From Gemmatimonadales bacterium (GTDB lineage Bacteria > Gemmatimonadota > Gemmatimonadetes > Longimicrobiales > Gaopeijiaceae), in the NCBI GenBank assembly GCA_007692605.1, contig REBS01000108.1, positions 1 to 57,048 on the forward strand: a stretch of 57,048 nucleotides of DNA, read 5' to 3'. How positions within the stretch are numbered: the first letter of the stretch is position 1; every line of letters begins with the position of its first letter. The notes beneath the pieces were generated by a model. The model was not told the origin of the DNA. It ran no database searches and was given only the letters and a program-made list of their open reading frames with translations. The position numbers and the translations under genes were made by a program. This document shows, in pieces, positions 50,829-57,048 of this stretch.

Positions 50829-51904
50829 CCGGCACGGTCGAAGATCTGCACCGCTTCGTTGTTCAGTTCACCCAGTCGGGAAAGGGGAAGCGGGTCGGGC
50901 CTGTACTCGCCCCATTCCAGGAGGGTGGAGGCCCATTCGACCCCCTCGCGAACCGGATACTCGAAGTTGGCCTCGGCGAAGGCGGTCTGGGCCTCGACCC
51001 CGACCAGGAACTCGAGAAGGCGGACCGCGTTTTCGACGTTGGGGGCGTGGGCCGTCACACCGGCTCCACTGACATTCACATGGGTGCCGCGATCGTCCTG
51101 GTTCGGAAAGAAGATTCCGACGGCACGGCCGAGTTCGCGGGACTCCGGGTCCTCGTGGTTCAGAAGGCGGCCCACGTAATACGTATTCACGATCGCCACG
51201 TCCCCGACTCCCGCGGCCACGTCACGAATCTGGTCGGTGTCGTTGCCCTGCGGAGGGCGCGCGAAGTTCGCCACCATTCCACGCGCCCACTCCTCGGCCG
51301 CCTCGGCCCCGTGCGCCGCCACGATCGAGGCCATCATCGAGATGTTGTAGATATTCTCGGAACTGCGCACCAGGATCCGATCCTCCCAGGCGGGATCCGT
51401 CAGCGCCTCGTAGCTCGAGAGCTCCCCGGGATCCACCCGATCGCGGGCGTACGCGAGGATCCGGGCTCGAGTGGTGAGCCCGAACCAGTGGTCGTCGGGA
51501 TCGCGCAGGTGCGCGGGCACCGCCTCGGCGAGGGTCTCCGAGCGGACCGCCTGCAGCAGGCCGCGCTCCTTAGCCCGATGCAGGCGGCCGGCGTCCACGG
51601 TGATCAGCAGATCTGCCGGTGACGCCTCGCCCTCCCGCTCGAGGCGGGCGATGAGTTCGTCGGCCGACGCACTCACGACGCGCACCGCGATTCCGGACTC
51701 GGCGGTGAACTGCTGGAAGAGCGCCTCGTCGGTGTCGTAGTGCCGATGGCTGTACACGTTCACCACCTCGGCATCGGGGTCGCCGCACCCTGCCAGGATC
51801 GGCAGAAGGGCGAGACAGAAGAGGAGGCCGACCATCGTGTGCAGCGGCGTTCGACCGCGGTGGAGAAGAACCGGGCGGACAGGGAGCTGCGATGTGACAG
51901 GCAT
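50819..51904 (-). CDS. iron(III) ABC transporter substrate-binding lipoprotein (FbpA/FutA-like)
   Basis: The 361-residue protein binds ferric iron, directly or as a small chelate, for the adjacent permease. Its lipoprotein signal ends at Cys40 (LPILAGC). The binding fold shows NVYSHRHYDTDEALF near the N-terminus, ADLLITVDAGRLHRAK, and the paired tyrosines NTYYVGRLLN typical of iron-binding family members. Starts at 51943 or 51949 lie inside the Fur box, so the ATG at 51904 is preferred; an ATG at 51834 would still give a signal. Expression should fall when iron is plentiful. Confidence 0.9.
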   Translation of the reverse strand: MPVTSQLPVRPVLLHRGRTPLHTMVGLLFCLALLPILAGCGDPDAEVVNVYSHRHYDTDEALFQQFTAESGIAVRVVSASADELIARLEREGEASPADLLITVDAGRLHRAKERGLLQAVRSETLAEAVPAHLRDPDDHWFGLTTRARILAYARDRVDPGELSSYEALTDPAWEDRILVRSSENIYNISMMASIVAAHGAEAAEEWARGMVANFARPPQGNDTDQIRDVAAGVGDVAIVNTYYVGRLLNHEDPESRELGRAVGIFFPNQDDRGTHVNVSGAGVTAHAPNVENAVRLLEFLVGVEAQTAFAEANFEYPVREGVEWASTLLEWGEYRPDPLPLSRLGELNNEAVQIFDRAGWR

Positions 51905-51931
51905 GGGCGGGTGGGGCTGCGAGGTGGATCG

Positions 51932-51950
51932 GTTGAGAACCATTCTCAAC
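51932..51950 (-). promoter_or_regulatory. Fur box upstream of the iron importer
   Basis: GTTGAGAACCATTCTCAAC is a perfect inverted repeat (arms GTTGAGAA and TTCTCAAC). Its TGAGAA-n3-TTCTCA core fits the classical Fur site TGAGAATNATTCTCA closely. It lies 28 bp upstream of the proposed start of an iron-binding protein gene. Iron-dependent repression is strongly suggested by position and function of the gene. Confidence 0.75.
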
Positions 51951-52022
51951 TCACTGCGTCCCCCAAGCTAAAGGGTGAGGTCGGGAACGGAAAGGGGATA
52001 TCGACGAATTCGGGGCAGCGGG

Positions 52023-52775
52023 TCAGCTCGGTCCGAGGGTCAAGGGGATCGCGGCCCCGTTCACGATCTGCGCCTCGTCGGAGAGCAGGCTCCGGACCAC
52101 ACGGCCGATCTCGACCGGGTCGAGCCAGCGGTGGCGATCCGCATCGGGCATGGCCTCGCGGTTACCCGGGGTGTCGATGATCGAGGGCAGCACGGCGTTC
52201 ACCGTGATCCCGTGCTCCACCCCCTCCCTGGAGAGGGTCTGGGTGAGGTTCAGGACGGCGGCCTTGGCGGCTCCATAGGCCGTCAGCCCCGACTGCCCAC
52301 GATCCAGGGCGGGAAGGGCGGAGACGTTCACGATCCGTCCATGGCCCCGGGACTTCATCTCGGGGAAGGCGGCCCGGGATACCAGGAAGGCCGTGGTGGC
52401 ATTCATCCGCCACATGCGGTCCCATACCCCGGGGCCGGTCTCCTCGATGGGGCTCATCGCGAAGCCCCCCGCGAGATTCACCACCGCGTCGGGGCCGTGC
52501 CCCTCCGCCTCGCGAATCGCATCGAAGAGGGCGGTCACATCGGACTCGTCGGTCAGGTCGACGTCGGAGTGGAGGTTCAGCGCCGAGAACCCGTTGCCCA
52601 GGAAGGCCTCGAGGGCGGGGATCTCGTCGTCGGCGTAGATCGGGATGTGCAGGCGGGCTCCCGCCTCGAGAAGGACCTTGACCACCCCCCTTCCCAGCCC
52701 CCCGGAGCCCCCGGTCACCAGCGTCACCCGTTCCTTGAGGGTATCGGTCCACTTCGCCATCGCGCGTTCACTCAC
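52023..52775 (-). CDS. short-chain dehydrogenase/reductase
   Basis: The 250-residue SDR has the cofactor loop TGGSGGLG (21-28), NLAGG after strand 4, and the active-site YGAAK (Tyr167, Lys171). The segment around the catalytic serine reads NVSALPAL, with Ala where the second Ser of the common NxSS lies; Ser152 may serve instead. The GTG at 52775 has GGGAGAG well placed; the ATG at 52760 is the alternative. Substrate not predictable. The upstream 349 bp separate it from icd. Confidence 0.85.
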   Translation of the reverse strand: MSERAMAKWTDTLKERVTLVTGGSGGLGRGVVKVLLEAGARLHIPIYADDEIPALEAFLGNGFSALNLHSDVDLTDESDVTALFDAIREAEGHGPDAVVNLAGGFAMSPIEETGPGVWDRMWRMNATTAFLVSRAAFPEMKSRGHGRIVNVSALPALDRGQSGLTAYGAAKAAVLNLTQTLSREGVEHGITVNAVLPSIIDTPGNREAMPDADRHRWLDPVEIGRVVRSLLSDEAQIVNGAAIPLTLGPS

Positions 52776-53124
52776 CCGTCCACTCTCCCTGGTTGGATTC
52801 CTCATTCACCCTGAGCCGGCCCCCGGGGGCGTACCGTCCCCGCATGGGCCTCTCCGTCCGACAGGCGCCTACCCGAACGGGGGGCTGGTGTGCCGCGCCC
52901 GGAAGTGGGTGGCATCGGCAGCCGAAATCGGGGGGCCGGACTCGCCGGAGAGGGCGGAACACCTTGCCTGCGGCCCATGATCGCCCCTACCTTCGGAGGC
53001 TTTGACCGCGCAGCGTGTCCATCGATGTGCAGCGGGCGTCGGGGGTTCACGGGGGAGGCTCCCCCGGGATCGTGCGGCGCCCGGTTTGCCATCCCCCAAA
53101 ACATCCCCCAGGAGGCCCCGACCC
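52776..53124. other. 349-bp divergent intergenic region before icd
   Basis: No gene is seen. It contains a perfect 7-bp hairpin CGGGGGA-GGC-TCCCCCG at 53050-53066, about 60 bp before the icd start and likely in the leader. TTGACC at 53001-53006 could be a -35 element, without a convincing -10. Otherwise GC-rich spacer serving the divergent SDR and icd promoters. Confidence 0.5.
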
Positions 53125-54375
53125 ATGACCTCGTATCGTCACGCCGTCATTCCGGAGACCGGAGATCCCATCACCGTCGAGGCCGGATCGCTCCGGGTGC
53201 CCGATCGGCCGATCGTGCCCTTCATCGAGGGCGATGGGATCGGGCCCGACATCTGGAAGGCCACCCGGGCCGTGGTGGACGCCGCGGTCGAAGAGGCCTT
53301 CGGGGGGGACCGCGAGATCTCGTGGATGGAGATCTTTGCCGGCGAGAAGGCGCACGAGAAGTCCGGTGAGTGGCTTCCGGAAGAGACCTTCGAGGCGCTT
53401 CGCGAGTTCAAGGTCGGGATCAAGGGTCCGCTCACCACGCCCGTCGGAGGCGGGATCCGCTCGCTCAACGTGACGCTGCGGCAGGTGCTCGACCTGTACT
53501 CGTGCGTGCGTCCGGTCCGCTGGATCAAGGGGGTGCCCTCGCCGATGAAGGAGCCGGAGCGGCTCGACGTGGTGATCTTCCGCGAGAACACCGAGGACGT
53601 GTACGCCGGGATCGAGTGGGCGTCGGGTACGCCCGAGGCCGAGAAGGTGCGGCGCTTCCTGGTCGACGAGATGGGTGCGTCGATCCGCGAGGAGAGCGGA
53701 ATCGGGATCAAGCCGATCAGCCCCTTCGGCACGAAGCGCCATGTGGCGGCCGCGATCGAGTACGCGCTGGAGCGGGATCGGCGCATGGTCACGCTGGTCC
53801 ACAAGGGGAATATCATGAAGTTCACCGAGGGTGCCTTCTCGGACTGGGGGTACGAGGTGGCGAGGGAGCGCTTCCCCGAGCGGACCCTCCCGGAGTCGGC
53901 GGTGTGGGAGGGAGAGGATCCGGCCGGGCGGATCGTGATCGGGGACCGGATCGCCGACGCGATGTTCCAGCAGGTGCTCCTGCGTCCCGACGAGTACGAC
54001 ATCCTGGCGACGCCGAATCTGAACGGGGACTACCTGTCGGATGCCTGCGCCGCGCAGGTCGGAGGGCTGGGGATGGCGCCCGGGGCCAACATCGGCGACG
54101 AGGTGGCGCTCTTCGAGGCGACGCACGGGACCGCGCCCAAGTACACGGGGCTCGACAAGGTGAATCCGGGCTCGCTGATCCTCTCGGCCGTCATGATGCT
54201 CGAGCACATGGGGTGGAACGAGGCGGCGCGCCTGATCGACCGGGGAATGGAGGCGGCGATCGGGGCCGGTACGGTCACCTACGATCTCGAGCGGCAGATG
54301 GAAGGGGCGACCAAGGTCGCGACGTCGGAGTTCGGGGCGCAGATCATTCGTCACATGAGGGGAACCGCTGCATGA
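53125..54375 (+). CDS. icd: NADP-dependent isocitrate dehydrogenase
   Basis: The 416-residue enzyme oxidatively decarboxylates isocitrate to 2-oxoglutarate in the TCA cycle. The start follows AGGAGG at 53110-53115. The substrate loop [13 protein letters not shown] carries Ser113, the same number as the AceK-phosphorylated Ser of the E. coli enzyme. NADP-specific residues HGTAPKYTG (Lys-Tyr) and VTYDLER (Tyr, Arg) match those of the E. coli enzyme and argue against NAD use. Other typical segments are [14 protein letters not shown] and [13 protein letters not shown]. The stop overlaps the pepA start by 4 bp (ATGA). No aceK is present. Confidence 0.97.
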   Translation: MTSYRHAVIPETGDPITVEAGSLRVPDRPIVPFIEGDGIGPDIWKATRAVVDAAVEEAFGGDREISWMEIFAGEKAHEKSGEWLPEETFEALREFKVGIKGPLTTPVGGGIRSLNVTLRQVLDLYSCVRPVRWIKGVPSPMKEPERLDVVIFRENTEDVYAGIEWASGTPEAEKVRRFLVDEMGASIREESGIGIKPISPFGTKRHVAAAIEYALERDRRMVTLVHKGNIMKFTEGAFSDWGYEVARERFPERTLPESAVWEGEDPAGRIVIGDRIADAMFQQVLLRPDEYDILATPNLNGDYLSDACAAQVGGLGMAPGANIGDEVALFEATHGTAPKYTGLDKVNPGSLILSAVMMLEHMGWNEAARLIDRGMEAAIGAGTVTYDLERQMEGATKVATSEFGAQIIRHMRGTAA

Positions 54376-55919
54376 GCTACGTCCGGACCGAGGACCTGGT
54401 GGACATTACTCCGGCCTCCGCGGGAGCGTCCGAAGAACCCGTCGCTCTGGTGGCGATCGGGATCTTCCAGGATGCCGAGACGCTCTCGGCTTCGCAGCAG
54501 GCACTGGATGCGCTCGTCGACGGGGGTCTGACACGGGCGCGAGAGCGCGGTGACTTTCGGGGCCGGGACAGCGACGACGACTTTGCGCTCTTCCACCGCG
54601 ATGGAGATGGGCCCCAGCGGGTGCTGTTTGTCGGGATGGGGAAGGTGGAGAAGGCCGATCGCGAGACCGTTCGGAAGCTGGCGGGCCGGGCGGTGCGACG
54701 GGCCGAGGCACTCTCGGTCACCGAGCTTCACCTGGTGGTGCCGGCGCTGGCCGGCGAAGAGGACGGGGCCTTCGAGGCCGTGCGGGCGGGGGCCGAGGGG
54801 ATTCACCTTGCCGCCTTCGATTTCCGCGAACTGAAGACGCCCGGGGAGGGCGATGACGCGCCGAAGCCCCTCGTGGACCGGGCACTCCTCTCGGTGGACG
54901 CGGACGGGGAGGCCCCCTCGGGGGTCGAGGAGGCGATCCGGGTGGGTTCGGCCTTCGGTGCCGGAGAGAACCTGGCGAGGATTCTGCAGTTCCGCCCCGG
55001 CAATGTCGCCACGCCCTCGCACCTGGCCGAGGTCGCCGAGGCGATGGCAGCCGACCTCGGTCTCGAGATCACGGTTCTGGGCCCCGACGAGATGAAGGCC
55101 GAGGGGATGGGAGCGCTGCTCAGCGTCGCCGCCGGCTCCGAGGAGGAGCCCCGCATGATCGTGCTCGAGCATCGGGGAGGGGGCGAGGGTGAGGCGCCGC
55201 TGGCGCTGGTCGGCAAGGGGCTCACCTTCGACACCGGAGGAATCTCGCTGAAGCCGCCGAAGGGGATGGAGGACATGAAGTTCGACATGTCCGGCGGTGC
55301 GGCGGTGCTCGGGGCGATGAAGGCGATCGGGATGCTCCGACCCGTGGTGAACGTGGTGGCCGTGGTGCCCTCGTCCGAGAACATGGTGAATGGGAAGGCC
55401 ACGAAGCCGGGCGACGTGATCCGGACTCGACAGGGCAAGACCGTCGAGGTCATCAACACCGATGCCGAGGGACGTCTCATCCTGGCCGACGCGCTCTCGT
55501 ATACCGCCGACCACTTCAAGCCGGCCGCCATGGTCGACTGCGCGACCCTGACCGGGGCGTGCGTGATCGCACTCGGGCACCAGGCGGCGGCGCTGCTCGG
55601 CAGCGACGACGACCTGGTCGAGGAGCTGCGGGGGGCCGGGGATCGCTCCGGAGAACGGTGCTGGCCCCTGCCGCTCTGGGACGCCTACCGATCCCAGCTC
55701 GACAGCCCGGTGGCCGACCTGAAGAATGTGGGGGGGCGTCCGGCAGGGGCGATCACCGCCGCGCTCTTCCTGTCGGAATTCAAGGGCGACGTGCCCTGGG
55801 CGCACCTCGACATCGCGGGCACCGCGTATGGCGAGCCGCGGGCCCCCTACCAGCGGAAGGGGGGCTTCGGCTTCCCGACCCGGCTGCTCCTGGAATGGGT
55901 CCGCACCCGGAGCGGGTGA
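54372..55919 (+). CDS. pepA: leucyl aminopeptidase, M17 family
   Basis: The 515-residue cytoplasmic hexameric aminopeptidase releases N-terminal residues from peptides. The N-terminal macro-like domain (about 1-180) is followed by the catalytic domain with [14 protein letters not shown] (metal Lys/Asp), [12 protein letters not shown], and the signature [14 protein letters not shown]. All metal ligands appear intact. Coupled to icd by ATGA overlap, so the pair forms an operon whose products have no obvious joint function. The following receptor gene begins 12 bp later and may belong to the same transcript. Confidence 0.95.
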   Translation: MSYVRTEDLVDITPASAGASEEPVALVAIGIFQDAETLSASQQALDALVDGGLTRARERGDFRGRDSDDDFALFHRDGDGPQRVLFVGMGKVEKADRETVRKLAGRAVRRAEALSVTELHLVVPALAGEEDGAFEAVRAGAEGIHLAAFDFRELKTPGEGDDAPKPLVDRALLSVDADGEAPSGVEEAIRVGSAFGAGENLARILQFRPGNVATPSHLAEVAEAMAADLGLEITVLGPDEMKAEGMGALLSVAAGSEEEPRMIVLEHRGGGEGEAPLALVGKGLTFDTGGISLKPPKGMEDMKFDMSGGAAVLGAMKAIGMLRPVVNVVAVVPSSENMVNGKATKPGDVIRTRQGKTVEVINTDAEGRLILADALSYTADHFKPAAMVDCATLTGACVIALGHQAAALLGSDDDLVEELRGAGDRSGERCWPLPLWDAYRSQLDSPVADLKNVGGRPAGAITAALFLSEFKGDVPWAHLDIAGTAYGEPRAPYQRKGGFGFPTRLLLEWVRTRSG

Positions 55920-55931
55920 GGACACGTCTCG

Positions 55932-57048
55932 ATGACCGGAACCGCGATGATTGAGACGGGGGCGCGCAGGCTGGTGCCGCTTCTCGCCGGACTGGGGCTG
56001 CTCCTCTGGGCCGGGGTGGGAACCGGAGAGGCCCTTCCCATGGGGGGGCCTTCGGACCCCGGGCATGCCTCGGGCTCCGATTCGTTCCCGGTACCGGACG
56101 CGATCCTGGCCGACACGATCATCCGCGATACGATCATTCCCATGATCGTGTCGCCTCCGGGTCAGATCCCCCCCGACTCGCTGCGTCGGCTGATCGCCCC
56201 CGAAAGCGACACGATCGTGGGACCCGCGGTGGAGCAGGTGGTGCAGGTTCCGCCCCGGAACGTCCCCGGCGCCCGTGGCGGCCGACCGGCGATCTCCGAG
56301 GCGGGCGTGTGGGAGTTCGACCGCGAGGCGATCATGGCGACCCACGCGATGACCGTGCACGACCTGCTCTCGCTGGTTCCCGGGATCGTGATGCTCCGGG
56401 GGGGAGACTACGGGAACCCCGTGGCGGTGACCTTCGCCGGGATGGGACCCGGGCAGGTGCGCGTCTTTCGGGACGGAATCGAGGACGCGCCCATGGAGGG
56501 CGGAGTGGTGGATCTGGCCCAGGTGGGGCTGGCCGGACTGGAGTCGATCCGGGTGGAACGACGGGCCGGGGAGCTGCGGATCCACCTCGAGACGCTCCGG
56601 GTGATCGACCCGCGTGCCTACACCTACCTGGACGTGTCGACCGGGGATCTGCGCACGAACACCTTCCGCGCCACCTTCCTGCATCCCGACGCGCTCGGCG
56701 GCACGCTCCTTCTGGCCCTCGATCGCCTCGACACCGACGGGCCCTTCCGCGATGAGCCCGGGGCCGCGTACGGGACCCACCTTCGGTATGCGCTCTTTCC
56801 GGCCCCGGGTCGGGGTCTGGCGCTGCACTACCGCAGCCGCACGGCGCAGCGGCCGCCGGGGTTCTTCACCCCCGTCGAAGTGAACCGTACCGACCTTGGC
56901 TTCCGGGGCGGTTGGGAACTCAACGATCAGTTCACGGTGGAGGGCTTCGGGAACCGGACCACGGTGACGCCCGGACGGGAAGCCTCTCCAGGCGCCGACA
57001 CCCTCCTGCCCGCCGACGCCAGGGCGCTCCTGGGTGTCCGGGGCTCGG
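55932..57048 (+). CDS. TonB-dependent receptor, plug-containing, N-terminal part (runs off right edge)
   Basis: From the ATG at 55932 the frame is open to the window end (372 residues). A signal peptide (LLAGLGLLLWAGVGTGEA) is followed by a ~100-residue spacer. The spacer contains the odd repeat ADTIIRDTIIPMIV. A plug-like domain follows (about 130-215: TVHDLLSLVPGIVMLRGGDY, VRVFRDGIEDAPMEGG, GLESIRVERRAG), then the first barrel strands. There is no CarboxypepD_reg domain, unlike the 28-31 kb receptor. The C-terminal barrel lies outside. It begins 12 bp after pepA. Confidence 0.78.
   Translation, partial: MTGTAMIETGARRLVPLLAGLGLLLWAGVGTGEALPMGGPSDPGHASGSDSFPVPDAILADTIIRDTIIPMIVSPPGQIPPDSLRRLIAPESDTIVGPAVEQVVQVPPRNVPGARGGRPAISEAGVWEFDREAIMATHAMTVHDLLSLVPGIVMLRGGDYGNPVAVTFAGMGPGQVRVFRDGIEDAPMEGGVVDLAQVGLAGLESIRVERRAGELRIHLETLRVIDPRAYTYLDVSTGDLRTNTFRATFLHPDALGGTLLLALDRLDTDGPFRDEPGAAYGTHLRYALFPAPGRGLALHYRSRTAQRPPGFFTPVEVNRTDLGFRGGWELNDQFTVEGFGNRTTVTPGREASPGADTLLPADARALLGVRGS

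Noticed and set aside
54351-56828. 825-codon open frame antisense to pepA and the second receptor
   Set aside because: It covers two well-supported plus-strand genes and has no domain.
1-57048. tRNA, rRNA, CRISPR, integrase, transposase or prophage signals
   Set aside because: Read through on both strands without finding any convincing case. A structure-based RNA search was not possible here.

Overview
The window is 57 kb of GC-rich, densely coding bacterial chromosome with no rRNA, tRNA, CRISPR array, insertion sequence or phage gene that I can see. A Gram-negative envelope is clear from two TonB-dependent receptors (one cut by the right edge), many signal-peptide lipoproteins and a small outer-membrane barrel. 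The mixture of exported peptidases, Ig-like and RCC1 repeat proteins, Oar-like receptors with an N-terminal carboxypeptidase-regulatory domain and an Aquifex-type aconitase most resembles Gemmatimonadota. That assignment is inference and was not tested by a search.

Layout. 1-4.9 kb: an M16 peptidase (cut by the left edge) diverges from aconitase-ftsH. 4.9-6.3 kb: a palindromic repeat cluster precedes a solitary AbiEi/DUF559 protein. 6.3-15.3 kb: housekeeping and exported genes (solute-binding lipoprotein, class II aldolase, serine hydrolase, family 5 uracil-DNA glycosylase, TldD, M14 carboxypeptidase, lipoprotein RidA). 15.4-28.2 kb: a six-gene plus-strand locus encoding a TPR membrane protein, three lipoproteins built from BACON and bacterial Ig domains, an FHA-PP2C phosphatase, and a transmembrane Ser/Thr kinase whose exported half is two Ig domains plus a seven-repeat RCC1 propeller. 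28.3-31.5 kb: a TonB-dependent receptor. 31.7-35.3 kb: a minus-strand string imuB-like, DUF6504, pterin carbinolamine dehydratase, glycosyltransferase, YfcE phosphodiesterase, with SOS-like direct repeats upstream. 35.4-43.7 kb: a phosphopantetheinyl transferase, then a minus-strand run of exported proteins (an inactive-looking metzincin, an unknown lipoprotein, an OMP, an intact metzincin), a TetR regulator, an S1/P1 nuclease and MarC. 43.9-48.9 kb: S10 carboxypeptidase, NUDIX hydrolase, a degenerate GAF/histidine-kinase/receiver protein, and a tandem universal stress protein. 49.1-52.8 kb: a Fur-box-controlled iron ABC importer (binding protein and fused permease, no ATPase) and an SDR. 53.1-57 kb: icd-pepA and the start of a second TonB-dependent receptor.

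Most noteworthy: (i) the 15.4-28.2 kb locus looks like a trans-envelope signalling module, with a kinase and its opposing FHA-phosphatase in the cytoplasm and Ig/RCC1 modules outside, co-encoded with Ig-domain lipoproteins. (ii) A hybrid sensor kinase has lost both phospho-acceptor residues but keeps its ATP-binding motifs. (iii) An AbiEi/DUF559 nuclease-like protein sits beside a cluster of palindromic repeats. (iv) Helically phased direct repeats lie in front of the imuB-like gene.
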